Shown piece by piece: positions 28,378-37,586 of a stretch of 64,000 nucleotides of DNA. Both the position numbers and the translations under genes were made by a program. The notes under the pieces are model-generated. The model had not been told where the DNA came from, made no database searches, and saw only the letters and a list, made by a program, of their open reading frames with translations. Within the stretch, counting starts at the first letter, position 1; each line of letters begins with the position of its first letter. Origin of the DNA: an uncultured Flavobacteriaceae bacterium (lineage in GTDB: Bacteria; Bacteroidota; Bacteroidia; Flavobacteriales; Flavobacteriaceae); NCBI GenBank assembly GCA_947500435.1, contig CANMRV010000002.1:682001-746000 (forward strand), read 5' to 3'.

Positions 28378-29706
28378 ATGAAGAAGCTAGAATTGCATTG
28401 GAAAATAATGATTGGCATGGTACTGGGACTATTATTCGGTTTCGGTATGACTTATCTCGAATGGGGTAAAGAGTTCGTCACCAATTGGGTTGCTCCATTC
28501 GGCACCATTTTCATTAAACTTCTTAAACTTATAGCCGTCCCTCTAATTCTTGCCTCCTTGATTAAAGGAATCTCAGATCTTAAAGATATTTCGAAGTTTA
28601 AAAATATTGGGCTTCGTACGATTGGAATATATATTGGAACTACAACCGTTGCTATTATATTAGGCCTGGTTTTAGTCAACCTAATTGCCCCTGGTGATGG
28701 TATTTCCGAAGAAACCATCGATAAGCTTACATCAACATTTGCTGAAGATGAGGGAGTTACCGCCAAACTTGAAGAAGCTTCACGTCAAAAGGAAAGCGGA
28801 CCACTGAAATTTTTGGAAGATATGGTTCCTGATAATGCGGTTTCAGCTTTAGGGAACAACCAGTTGATGTTGCAAGTAATTTTCTTTACCATTTTTATGG
28901 GAATTTCAATGTTGTTGATTGGAGAAGACAGGGCCAAACCACTGAAGAACTTCTTTGACTCTCTTAATGATGTAGTTTTGAAAATGGTTGATTTGATAAT
29001 GCTTTCAGCTCCCTATGCGGTCTTCGCTTTATTAGCAAATGTAGTAGTGTCCTCAAGTGACCCCGAGATTTTATTAGCATTATTAAAGTATGCTGGAGTC
29101 GTTGTTCTTGGGCTCTTTTTAATGATTGTTTTTTACAGCATCTTGGTATCAGTATTTGCAAAAAAGAATCCATTTTGGTTCTTGAAACAATTGAGTCCGG
29201 CTCAACTCTTGGCTTTTTCCACAAGTTCAAGTGCGGCGACGCTTCCCGTAACTATGGAAAGGGTAGAAGAACATATTGGTGTGGATAAAGAGGTGTCAAG
29301 TTTTGTACTTCCGGTTGGTGCTACGGTCAATATGGATGGCACAAGCTTGTATCAAGGAATTGCCGCAGTCTTTATTGCGCAGGCTCTCAGTTTTGACCTT
29401 CCATTAACGGCGCAGCTTACCATTGTTTTAACTGCACTTTTAGCTTCTATTGGAACTGCTGCAGTGCCCGGAGCTGGAATGGTAATGTTGGTCATTGTAT
29501 TAGAATCGGTAGGATTTCCACCAGATAAATACGCTATAGGTTTGGCATTGATATTTGCTGTTGATAGACCTCTAGATATGTTGCGAACAGTGGTAAATAT
29601 TACTGGTGACGCGACTGTGGCGACTATTGTGGCTAAATCAGTGGGCAAATTACATGATAACCCTAAACCCAAAGAGTGGGATGACCATTATGATGAAGTA
29701 AAGTAG
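28378..29706 (+). CDS. Dicarboxylate/glutamate:cation symporter (DAACS family)
   Basis: 442 residues with about eight membrane helices and two re-entrant loops. AFSTSSSAATLPVTMERVEE is the serine-rich re-entrant hairpin HP1. LPVGATVNMDGTSLYQGIAAVFIAQA is the NMDGT motif that binds Na+ and substrate. RPLDMLRTVVNITGDATVATIVAK is the last helix with the conserved Asp and Arg pair. It imports acidic amino acids or C4-dicarboxylates. The downstream ATP-grasp gene begins 45 bases later with a palindrome between, so co-transcription is uncertain. Confidence 0.92.
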   Translation: MKKLELHWKIMIGMVLGLLFGFGMTYLEWGKEFVTNWVAPFGTIFIKLLKLIAVPLILASLIKGISDLKDISKFKNIGLRTIGIYIGTTTVAIILGLVLVNLIAPGDGISEETIDKLTSTFAEDEGVTAKLEEASRQKESGPLKFLEDMVPDNAVSALGNNQLMLQVIFFTIFMGISMLLIGEDRAKPLKNFFDSLNDVVLKMVDLIMLSAPYAVFALLANVVVSSSDPEILLALLKYAGVVVLGLFLMIVFYSILVSVFAKKNPFWFLKQLSPAQLLAFSTSSSAATLPVTMERVEEHIGVDKEVSSFVLPVGATVNMDGTSLYQGIAAVFIAQALSFDLPLTAQLTIVLTALLASIGTAAVPGAGMVMLVIVLESVGFPPDKYAIGLALIFAVDRPLDMLRTVVNITGDATVATIVAKSVGKLHDNPKPKEWDDHYDEVK

Positions 29707-29711
29707 AATAG

Positions 29712-29731
29712 ATTCCCACCTACATGGGAAT
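29712..29731. repeat. Palindromic element ATTCCC-N8-GGGAAT
   Basis: ATTCCCACCTACATGGGAAT has 6-base perfect outer arms with an 8-base centre. It shares its outer arms with 4389-4407 and sits in the 45-base gap between the symporter and the GshB-like gene. Confidence 0.5.
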
Positions 29732-29751
29732 GAAAGTAAAAGCAATATAAT

Positions 29752-30783
29752 ATGAACATCTGTTTTCTAATGTATCCGTGGGAAGATATCGACCCAGAAA
29801 ACGACACAAGTCTCGCATTGATTCATGAATGTGTAAAACGTAAACATGGAGTTGCTTTATGTACTCCCGCTAATTTGACCATTCGTAACAGTGTCACCAA
29901 CGCCTTTTGTACGGTAATTAATCGAATGGACAAGGTTTCCGTTAGTTTGAAATCATTTTATAAACAGGCTTCACTTCGAGAGGAAATGCTTCCTCTTGCC
30001 GGCTTTGATGTGATTTTTATGAGGGCCAATCCGCCGTTAGATCCTATAATGCTGAATTTCTTGGATTCCGTAAAGGATGATGTCTTCATCATGAATTCCC
30101 TTCAGGGGCTTCGTGAGGCAAATAATAAATTGTATACGGCAGCTTTCGGCGACTCGCATAGTAACATTATTCCCGCGACTCATGTATCTAAGAATAAGCG
30201 GCATTTAATCCTTCAGATAAAAGAATCTAGGGCCGACAAGATGATTTTAAAACCATTAAATGGTTTTGGTGGTTCAGGAGTTATCCTGATTGAAAAATCC
30301 GCAATGAGTAGTATTCAATCCCTATTGGATTTTTACATAACTAACTCTGATGGAACATCTAACTACGTTATACTTCAAGAATACATTGAAGGAGCAGACC
30401 AGGGAGATGTTCGCATTTTGATACTAAATGGAGAGCCTATTGGAGCTATGAAACGTGTTCCTGGTACGGATGATCACCGATCAAATGTTTCTGCGGGCGG
30501 CTCTGTTCAAAAGCATTCCATGACCAAAGAGGAAAAAGCACTTTGCAAGCAAATTGGTCCGAAATTGGTAAAAGACGGACTCTACTTCGTAGGCATTGAT
30601 GTAATAGGTGGAAAGCTTGTTGAGGTCAATGTGATGTCTCCAGGTGGAATTACCTATATGAACAAGGTTTACAAAACCAAGATTCAATCCAAGGTGATTG
30701 ATTTTGTTGAAAGTAAAGTAATTGACCAATTACAAGCCTTCGATAGACGCTCAAGGCTTCGCAATGAAGTTGAAAATGCTTAA
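29752..30783 (+). CDS. Glutathione-synthetase-like ATP-grasp ligase
   Basis: 343 residues. MILKPLNGFGGSGVILIE is the ATP-grasp glycine loop. EYIEGADQGDVRILILNGEPIGAMKR and DVIGGKLVEVNVMSPGGI carry the catalytic Arg and the Mg2+ ligands in the same order as GshB. The N-terminal domain has MRANPPLDP, also as in GshB. No gshA-type gene is nearby, and the next two genes are an N-formylglutamate amidohydrolase-like and a DUF1704 gene, so the true substrate may be a different peptide. It overlaps the next gene, which suggests translational coupling. Confidence 0.8.
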   Translation: MNICFLMYPWEDIDPENDTSLALIHECVKRKHGVALCTPANLTIRNSVTNAFCTVINRMDKVSVSLKSFYKQASLREEMLPLAGFDVIFMRANPPLDPIMLNFLDSVKDDVFIMNSLQGLREANNKLYTAAFGDSHSNIIPATHVSKNKRHLILQIKESRADKMILKPLNGFGGSGVILIEKSAMSSIQSLLDFYITNSDGTSNYVILQEYIEGADQGDVRILILNGEPIGAMKRVPGTDDHRSNVSAGGSVQKHSMTKEEKALCKQIGPKLVKDGLYFVGIDVIGGKLVEVNVMSPGGITYMNKVYKTKIQSKVIDFVESKVIDQLQAFDRRSRLRNEVENA

Positions 30784-31600
30784 GCTTTCGATAGATTCTA
30801 TTATTTCCAACATAAAATCTGAAACTCCTTTTGAAGCGGTTTCAGAGGATTATTCCTTTACCCTAAAAGTCTCAGAATATGCGCCGTACATCTGTGGAGC
30901 GGTTCATGACGGACATCAATTCCGAAAGTCCCTATGGGGAAATTGTTTGCATACGGAATACGACCGATGGTACGAAGAAGACCCTTGTACCAAGGAAATG
31001 GTCCAATCACATCCGATTGTTATTGCCGGTTGTGACAGTCGTTTTGAATATGATTTAAACAGAGCTCCGGATACCGCCATTTATACGGATGCTTGGGGAA
31101 AACAGTTATGGAAAAACTCCTTAACGGAAGAAGAACGAAATCTTAGTTTACAAAAGCACACTAACTTTTACAGTGTTGTACAGGCTTTGGTGCGGCAAAT
31201 AGAATCCAAGTATGGCAAGGCGATAGTATTTGATATGCACAGCTATAACTGGAAGCGATGGGATAGGGAAGTACCTACTTGGAATCTCGGTACTGCTAAT
31301 ATTGACAACAATCGCTTTGGAAAGTTAGCAGAATCATGGAGCAAAAGGTTAGGGGAGATGAATCTTCCAAATGGAATTAATTCCACTTCGAAAATCAATG
31401 ATACTTTCCAAGGAAACGGATACTTCTTAAAATTCATTAGTCATAACTTCAGTAATACTTTGGTTTTAGCAACGGAAATTGCCAAAGTTTACTGTGATGA
31501 GTATGAAGGCACACTTTATCCAGAAGTCGTTCGTTCTGTGGAAGAACAATTGAAAGAATTGATACCTTTGCAGTTGAAGGAATTTCAGGAACGAATATGA
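30764..31600 (+). CDS. N-formylglutamate amidohydrolase-like protein
   Basis: 278 residues from ATG 30764; the longer frame from 30722 lies inside the upstream gene, and ATG 30776 is another option. GAVHDGHQFRKS, CDSRFEYDLNRAP and IVFDMHSYNWKR carry the His and Asp residues and the DLNR motif of the N-formylglutamate amidohydrolase/HutG2 superfamily, zinc-dependent amidases. No histidine-degradation genes are near, so the amide substrate is probably something else. It overlaps the ATP-grasp gene by 20 bases and the DUF1704 gene by 4 bases (ATGA). Confidence 0.8.
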   Translation: MKLKMLKLSIDSIISNIKSETPFEAVSEDYSFTLKVSEYAPYICGAVHDGHQFRKSLWGNCLHTEYDRWYEEDPCTKEMVQSHPIVIAGCDSRFEYDLNRAPDTAIYTDAWGKQLWKNSLTEEERNLSLQKHTNFYSVVQALVRQIESKYGKAIVFDMHSYNWKRWDREVPTWNLGTANIDNNRFGKLAESWSKRLGEMNLPNGINSTSKINDTFQGNGYFLKFISHNFSNTLVLATEIAKVYCDEYEGTLYPEVVRSVEEQLKELIPLQLKEFQERI

Positions 31601-32769
31601 TTCACTCCCAAAAACTTAACGAATTACAGCAGGAATACGCCGATATCTTTGAAATCGATGCCAATCTGGACCGTCTGGTCAAGAAAATCGAGTTGTTGAG
31701 CTATGTGAATCCTCTAAACATTGAAAAAGAGAAGCATCAGTTTTTTGCATCCAAGTATTCCATTGATCCTGAATTTCGTTATCCGAAGTTAAAGTTTAGT
31801 CCGTATAAACTCCATCGTATGTTCTTTTCGCAACGTCTGGAGCGTATAGAAGATGAGCAGATTCGTACGATGTACAAGGAGATTATCTACTACTATTCGA
31901 ACATGGTACAATGTATCGAAACGATTGGGCAGAAGAAGAAATTCCATTACAATTCCTTGCGTATTTATGGTTCTCCAACTGAGAAAGACGTTGAAAATGC
32001 TAAGTTTATTCTGCATTATGGAGACGAACCTGTTTCTGGAGATATGGAGAAAATTTTCACTCCGGAAGAGGCAAAGGAATACTTTGAAGATTTTGCTGAG
32101 CAATATGATTTCCCATTGAATATAAAATTTTCAACCCATATTGCCGCCGAAGCTATGGTAAGTAATGCTTCGCAATCATTATTAATCAAACGAAATGTCA
32201 AATTCAGCAAAAATCAACTGCTCACCTTGGCTAACCATGAAATTGGTGTCCATTTGGTAACTACATATAACGGACAACAACAACCGCTTAAGATTTTCTC
32301 TAACGGATTCCCTAAAAATGTGGAAACTCAAGAAGGGTTGGCGGTTTTTAGTGAATACATGAGCGGCGCATTGACTTTGAAACGATTGAAGGAGTTGGCT
32401 TATCGCGTTTTGGCTTCGGATAGCTTGATAAAAGGATATTCTTTTTCAGATACTTTTGATTTAATCCACAATCAATACAAACTCAATCGAAACGATGCAT
32501 TCTCGATTACGCTGCGGGCACATAGGGGAGGGGGCTTTACCAAAGATCGTCTGTATTTGAGCGGGTTGAAAAAAATCTATAAGCGTTATCTACAGGAAGA
32601 ATCTATGGAGGTGCTACTTTCAGGAAAAGTCTCTTTGGATTATGAGGCGCCTATACAAAAGCTCTTCAAATTAGGACTTGCTCAAAAAAACCACTTCACG
32701 AATCTAGCCTATAAGCAAAACTTGAATACCAATAAGACCCTGGATTTTATTTTGAATAATTTGAAGTAA
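31597..32769 (+). CDS. DUF1704 (QEGLA-motif) metallopeptidase-like protein
   Basis: 390 residues. His214-Glu215-x3-His219 (NHEIGVH) forms an HExxxH metal site, and QEGLA at 245-249 supplies the family signature. Database names call it flavohemoglobin expression-modulating QEGLA protein. The same domain occurs in the eukaryotic tyrosine carboxypeptidase MATCAP, so removal of a C-terminal residue from a peptide is a reasonable guess. It starts inside the end of the amidohydrolase gene (ATGA overlap), giving a three-gene operon with the ATP-grasp ligase. Confidence 0.8.
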   Translation: MIHSQKLNELQQEYADIFEIDANLDRLVKKIELLSYVNPLNIEKEKHQFFASKYSIDPEFRYPKLKFSPYKLHRMFFSQRLERIEDEQIRTMYKEIIYYYSNMVQCIETIGQKKKFHYNSLRIYGSPTEKDVENAKFILHYGDEPVSGDMEKIFTPEEAKEYFEDFAEQYDFPLNIKFSTHIAAEAMVSNASQSLLIKRNVKFSKNQLLTLANHEIGVHLVTTYNGQQQPLKIFSNGFPKNVETQEGLAVFSEYMSGALTLKRLKELAYRVLASDSLIKGYSFSDTFDLIHNQYKLNRNDAFSITLRAHRGGGFTKDRLYLSGLKKIYKRYLQEESMEVLLSGKVSLDYEAPIQKLFKLGLAQKNHFTNLAYKQNLNTNKTLDFILNNLK

Positions 32770-32793
32770 TACCTGAAATAAAATTTTATATAA

Positions 32794-33597
32794 ATGAAAA
32801 GGGCAAGACGTTTTTTCAGGGTTTTGCTGATAACAATAGCTTTTATCTTTACGATGCTTTACTTTTTTCAGGAAAAGCTGATTTTCTACAGCAGCAAACT
32901 TCCGCAAGATTTTCAATATCAATTTCAAACGGAGTTTGAAGAGCTTTTTCTAACTGCTGAAGATGGCGCCGTATTGAACGGACTTCATTTTAAGGCTAAG
33001 AACCCCAAAGGAATTATCCTTTACAACCATGGAAATGCTGGTGAGTTAGATTCCTGGGGCAAATGGGGTGAGCTCTTGGCTGATCGCTATGCATACGATG
33101 TAGTTATTTGGGATTATCGTGGTTACGGTAAAAGTACAGGTAAGCGCAGACAACAACTTATGCTTGATGATGGACTATTGTTTTATAACTATTGTAAGCG
33201 TCTGTTTAAAGAAGATTTAATTACCGTCTACGGAAGGTCATTAGGTGGTTTTTTTGCTACCCATCTCTCAAAACAAACCCAGCCAAGTCGATTAGTTTTA
33301 GAATCTACTCCAGTTAGCTTGTTAGAGATTGCTAATGAAGCTTATCCGTTTATTCCGGCGAATTGGTTGTTGAAATTTCGATTTCAGAATAGGGATAACA
33401 TCCAGCAAATAAACCAACCGACTTTTTTCATTCATGGCACGGAGGATGATTTGATTCCTTTTGAACATGGAAAGCGTTTATTTGAACTTTCGAAGGCAAA
33501 CAAGAAACAGTTTTTTTCTATCAAAGGAGGAAACCATAATGACCTTTCCAGTTTTGAAGCTTCTTATTTCTCAGCTCTTGACCAAGTATTTAAATAA
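32794..33597 (+). CDS. Membrane-anchored alpha/beta hydrolase
   Basis: 267 residues. A membrane helix at about 9-28 anchors the protein. NHGNAGELDSWG is the oxyanion region, VYGRSLGGFFA the nucleophile elbow (GxSxG), HGTEDDLIPFEHG the acid loop and GGNHNDLS the catalytic His. This pattern is that of BEM46-like or lysophospholipase/serine esterases; the substrate is unknown. It starts 24 bases after the DUF1704 gene, so it could be the fourth member of that operon. A terminator follows at once. Confidence 0.8.
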   Translation: MKRARRFFRVLLITIAFIFTMLYFFQEKLIFYSSKLPQDFQYQFQTEFEELFLTAEDGAVLNGLHFKAKNPKGIILYNHGNAGELDSWGKWGELLADRYAYDVVIWDYRGYGKSTGKRRQQLMLDDGLLFYNYCKRLFKEDLITVYGRSLGGFFATHLSKQTQPSRLVLESTPVSLLEIANEAYPFIPANWLLKFRFQNRDNIQQINQPTFFIHGTEDDLIPFEHGKRLFELSKANKKQFFSIKGGNHNDLSSFEASYFSALDQVFK

Positions 33598-33632
33598 AAA
33601 AATCCGTAGGTGAGTTAGACTACGGATTTTTT
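33597..33632. terminator. Bidirectional terminator
   Basis: The stem AATCCGTAG (33601-33609) pairs with CTACGGATT (33620-33628), extended by A and T tracts on the two sides. It lies between the convergent genes ending at 33597 and 33639. Confidence 0.85.
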
Positions 33633-33638
33633 GTTGAT

Positions 33639-35741
33639 TTATATAGAAATACGTTTGTACTTCGGATATCGTACCTGAAACGAAAAGCTTTCTGTTTTTG
33701 CTTCTTGTGGGGCCAGTTTTAGGTCCCAAGTCAATAGGCCTTTTTTATCTTCATAGTTCGCAGCATAGGTTTCGATATCATCTACTTTGATATCCTTGTT
33801 TTGAGAAATAGGAATTCGGTCCATTAACTTCAAATCAATCGCGACCGACTTATTGTTCTTAATTTCTAAATCATACTTTCTATCTAAAATACGATTGCTT
33901 CCGGTAAAGGATTTGCTTTTGAAATTTTTGTTCTGTTTTCTGGTAACCGTAATATTTTGGTCTATTCCCAGAGAAACGGTCATTGCCTTTTTTGTTGTAT
34001 AGGGGTCAATAGTCGTCTTTCCAGCATAAGTGCCCTTAAAGTAGATGCTTGCTTCCCCAGGTAATAAATTGTACTGTTCCCAATCTTTGAATGTGCTCGT
34101 TAGAAATACATTTTCATTTACGATTGGTGTGGCAAAGTACTCATATTTGGCATCCAATTTGAAAGTGTTGATTTCAATGGCTGTGATATCCCCATCAGAT
34201 AAAATGGAATATGGTTTTTTAATTATGAACTTGGTGGTCGTAATATCGTCTTGTACAGTACTCTTTTTAGTAGTCATAGTTATTACCCCGTTTTTTCCTC
34301 TTGAACCATAGAGCGAGGTGGCTTTTGCGCCTTTTAAAACATCCACTGATGCTATCATATCTGGGTCTATTCGAGCCATTTCATTTGAGGAAATGGGAAT
34401 GCCATCTATCACATATAAAGGGGTATTGTTACCCTTGAGTGCATTGACACCTCTTATTTTTATGTTAGAACCCCTTGTTACCTGAACTCCAGCTGTTTTC
34501 CCTGATAAGAAATCTTCGGCATTAACTGAACTAACAGCAAACCCCACTGCCTTTCTCTCTCTTTTTATACCTATGCCAGTAACTACGACTTCATCCAAAG
34601 CAGCCATATCCTCATCTAATCGAATATTCATTACCGAGGAATAAATGGGCAGTTCAGCATTGTGTGAGCCGATATACGATACCACCAATTCTTTTCCATT
34701 TTCAACATTTAGGGAAAAGTGTCCATCGAAATCGGTTTGGGTACCTCTTGTAGTTCCCTTAACCACTACATTGGCCCCTGGAATCGGCAATCCAGATTCA
34801 TCAACGACGGTACCGGTTACCATTTTTACGGAGGGGTTGTAAACATATTTTTTCTTCTTGGCTGCACTAACATTTGTATATCGATATCCATTTGAGAAGT
34901 TGAGGTATTTCGTACCTAAACTTGGCTTCGCTACGTTTACGTTAGGGTTTCCTGTAGATAAAATGATGTTTACGTCATTCCAGTCATTTCCTGTTTTTTG
35001 ATACACATGTGCTTTATAGCTTAAGGAAAGAGGGGTGTTGATATCCTTAGATTTGATGTCATAATTAGGAATCCACCCCGCATCCTGAACTTGATACGCT
35101 ATTTCTAAGGTTAGTGTCGTTGTAAGGGGTGCGTCAAACTTTATCTTGATTTCACCTTGTTCTATTTCTGGTGTATTATTAAGTTCAGCCATTTGCTTTT
35201 GAATGGTTCTAGTTTCAGTATTCAATTGCTTTACTTTTAGATTGGCTTTAAAGATTTCATTCTTTATGGCTGTAATACGTTCACGGTAATACGTGCTGAT
35301 TTCCTTTACCTTTTCAAGACTTAAGGATTGCGTTCTACCACTTACCGTTCGATTCGCATAGATGACTTGTTCTTCTTCTTCGAGTCCAGATATGTTGTTT
35401 TTAAGCAATGCGATTTCAGTTTCAATCGCATCTAACCTTTCCGTCAATGGCCTTGAAGCACTTTCATCTAAGAGAACAGGCATAAAATTAATGTCATAGG
35501 ACATGGAAAGTATGGATACGGATTGCAGACCAGAAATCTGAATACTACTTTCATCTATCTTGGTGGAAAGTCCGGTTAAGGTGATTTCAGACGCTCCCTG
35601 AGCAAGTTTGCATTCGGCCGTTCTGGTAATGTTTGCTCCGCTTAAGTAAACGGTTACCTCTTTTATTTTAGAAGGAATTTTTTCATCGTTCCCAAAAATC
35701 ATGAACGGACATAATACGAGAAATAAAACTAGATTTTTCAT
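33639..35741 (-). CDS. MuiA/DUF4139-family protein carrying an inserted carboxypeptidase-regulatory domain and TonB-receptor plug
   Basis: 700 residues with a signal peptide (1-17). Residues about 22-125 are DUF4140-like, followed by a coiled coil (about 100-190) and the first half of DUF4139 (about 200-290). At about 305-380 a carboxypeptidase-regulatory-like domain begins (VTGTVVDESGLPIPGANVVVKGT), and at 381-493 a SusC-type plug follows (LDEVVVTGIG, IKIRGVNALKGNNTPLYVID, DVLKGAKATSLYGSRGKNGV). DUF4139 then resumes to the end, closing with FSFQVRYPKYK. No barrel is present, so this is not a transporter. The plug might dock a barrel or TonB; this is an inference. It is a single gene after the terminator at 33597. 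Confidence 0.75.
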   Translation of the reverse strand: MKNLVLFLVLCPFMIFGNDEKIPSKIKEVTVYLSGANITRTAECKLAQGASEITLTGLSTKIDESSIQISGLQSVSILSMSYDINFMPVLLDESASRPLTERLDAIETEIALLKNNISGLEEEEQVIYANRTVSGRTQSLSLEKVKEISTYYRERITAIKNEIFKANLKVKQLNTETRTIQKQMAELNNTPEIEQGEIKIKFDAPLTTTLTLEIAYQVQDAGWIPNYDIKSKDINTPLSLSYKAHVYQKTGNDWNDVNIILSTGNPNVNVAKPSLGTKYLNFSNGYRYTNVSAAKKKKYVYNPSVKMVTGTVVDESGLPIPGANVVVKGTTRGTQTDFDGHFSLNVENGKELVVSYIGSHNAELPIYSSVMNIRLDEDMAALDEVVVTGIGIKRERKAVGFAVSSVNAEDFLSGKTAGVQVTRGSNIKIRGVNALKGNNTPLYVIDGIPISSNEMARIDPDMIASVDVLKGAKATSLYGSRGKNGVITMTTKKSTVQDDITTTKFIIKKPYSILSDGDITAIEINTFKLDAKYEYFATPIVNENVFLTSTFKDWEQYNLLPGEASIYFKGTYAGKTTIDPYTTKKAMTVSLGIDQNITVTRKQNKNFKSKSFTGSNRILDRKYDLEIKNNKSVAIDLKLMDRIPISQNKDIKVDDIETYAANYEDKKGLLTWDLKLAPQEAKTESFSFQVRYPKYKRISI

Positions 35742-35883
35742 AGTGGTTGTTGTTTAAAGTTTGAGTAAATTTAATGGCGAGTAGGGAACAACACAACCTT
35801 AAATAGGGGAAGAGTAGGGCGTAATGAGGGAAGTGGTTACTTGGCTTAGTCAACCAAGACACATAGCTTAAATGTCCGCCACA

Positions 35884-37131
35884 TTATTTCGCCTTGAAGT
35901 TAGTACTACTAGGCAACTCAAAGCCTTCAAGATCAAAATACGAAATAGCGGCAAGCAGATGATCGAAAATATCTGCCATGATATATTCATAGTTTTCCCA
36001 GCGCTTATCGGTACTAAATGCATAGACTTCCAAGGGAATACCTTGAGAGGTTGGGTCTAATTGCCGTACCATTATGGTCATTTCCTTATTCACACCAGAA
36101 TGACTGTTAAGATAGGAGTCTATATACTTTCTAAAAATACCAAGATTAGTAAGGTTCCTTCCGTTAATGAGCAGCGACTTGTCAATATTGTTCTCGGTAT
36201 TATAGGCATCAATGTTAGTATTTCGGTCTTTTAGGTATGCAGATATCAATTCAATTTTTTGAAGGGAATCTATATCGCTATTCTCTAGAAAACGAATGCT
36301 TTCTTGCTTTATGAGCAAGGCTCTTTTAATTCGCCGACCGTCGGAATTAGTCATGCCGCGCCAGTTCTTGAATGAATCTGAAATAAGGCCATAAGTGGGG
36401 ATGGTCGTTATCGTCTTATCAAAATTCTGGACTTTCACCGTGGCCAGATTTATTTCTATGACATCACCATCCGCGCCGTATTTATCGAAAGTAATCCAAT
36501 CGCCAATACGGACCATGTCATTGATTGATACCTGAATACTAGCAACGAAACCCATGATAGTGTCTTTAAACACTAGAATGATAACGGCGGATGCCGTTCC
36601 TAAGGCAGTCAGGAATTTCCATAGCTCAATACCTGTGATAATCGAAAAGGCAAAAAACAAACCAAATGCCCAAGCAAAAATCATGAACACCTGAATATAA
36701 CTGTCAATCGGCTTGTCCTTGAGATTTGGGATGGTTTTGAGATAGTCCTTAATGGTATGCAGCAGGCTTCTAATAATCCATAGAAAAAGAAAAATACCAA
36801 AAACTTCAATGGCTTTTAATATGAAGGACTCCGTTGCTGGAAAATCCCTAAAAACAAATGGAAGCGCTTTATAGAGGATTATCAAAGGGACAATGTGTGC
36901 AATATTACGTGGCGCCTTGTTTTTAACCAACAAATCATCAAAATTCGTTTTGGAGTTTTGGGATAATCTGGTAAACAACCCAACCAGTATTTTCCGAAAT
37001 ACAAAATCAACTATGAATAGCAACACTAAAAGCCCAACAACTAGAATTACAACATTGATAAGAGCGGCCCATTCCGAAGATAGCCCCGAATCAATTAAAT
37101 ACTCGTAGAGCTTATGTGATAGTTTTTCCAT
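35884..37131 (-). CDS. MscS-family mechanosensitive ion channel (YbdG-like)
   Basis: 415 residues. About five membrane helices lie in the first 190 residues. The pore-lining helix and beta domain follow: ALGTASAVIILVFKDTIMGFVASIQVSINDMVRIGDWITFDKYGADGDVIEINLATVKVQNFDKTITTIPTYGLISDSFKN, with IGDWI and the NxxL(I)xxSF-like end typical for MscS, in separate segments. The C-terminal cytoplasmic part is long, as in YbdG. It protects against osmotic downshock. It starts 5 bases after the DCC-family gene on the same strand and is likely co-transcribed. Confidence 0.88.
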   Translation of the reverse strand: MEKLSHKLYEYLIDSGLSSEWAALINVVILVVGLLVLLFIVDFVFRKILVGLFTRLSQNSKTNFDDLLVKNKAPRNIAHIVPLIILYKALPFVFRDFPATESFILKAIEVFGIFLFLWIIRSLLHTIKDYLKTIPNLKDKPIDSYIQVFMIFAWAFGLFFAFSIITGIELWKFLTALGTASAVIILVFKDTIMGFVASIQVSINDMVRIGDWITFDKYGADGDVIEINLATVKVQNFDKTITTIPTYGLISDSFKNWRGMTNSDGRRIKRALLIKQESIRFLENSDIDSLQKIELISAYLKDRNTNIDAYNTENNIDKSLLINGRNLTNLGIFRKYIDSYLNSHSGVNKEMTIMVRQLDPTSQGIPLEVYAFSTDKRWENYEYIMADIFDHLLAAISYFDLEGFELPSSTNFKAK

Positions 37132-37136
37132 AGGTG

Positions 37137-37547
37137 TTATGAATCTAAAAATTTCGCCTTTAATTCAGGTGTCGGAATCATACAAGAATCCTTTTTGCCA
37201 AACCAAGTGTAGCGGTAACGGGCGATAATATCGTATACGATGTTTCGTAAACCGCTGGGAATCAAATTCAATACCTTTGAAATCGTACGGTACCCTTTGA
37301 TTTGCCGACCAATCTGCAGGGCAGCATCGGATTTAATGTAATACGCGACTCTGGGTTCAATAAGTACTACAGAATCTATCTTCGAAGTATCAATATTTCG
37401 TTCTGAAATCAGTTGTTGCCCAATTTCACTTTGCAAAGAAGCATATCGAAAAACATCTTTTTTGTCATTTTTGATTACAAACTTCACAAAGCCATTGCAA
37501 AGATTACAAACGCCATCGAAAAGAATGATTTTCTTATTGTCTTCCAC
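37137..37547 (-). CDS. DCC-family thiol-disulfide oxidoreductase (DUF393)
   Basis: 136 residues. ILFDGVCNLCNGFVKFVIKND contains the D-G-x-C-x-x-C motif that names the DCC family. The fold is thioredoxin-like, and the partner is unknown. FRYASLQSEIGQQL and YRYTWFGKKDSCMIPT are also typical. It is the first gene of a two-gene unit with the MscS channel (5 bases apart). Confidence 0.85.
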   Translation of the reverse strand: MEDNKKIILFDGVCNLCNGFVKFVIKNDKKDVFRYASLQSEIGQQLISERNIDTSKIDSVVLIEPRVAYYIKSDAALQIGRQIKGYRTISKVLNLIPSGLRNIVYDIIARYRYTWFGKKDSCMIPTPELKAKFLDS

Positions 37548-37586
37548 AACGCAAAGATACGCTAGGGTAGAAGTAACACCTAAATT

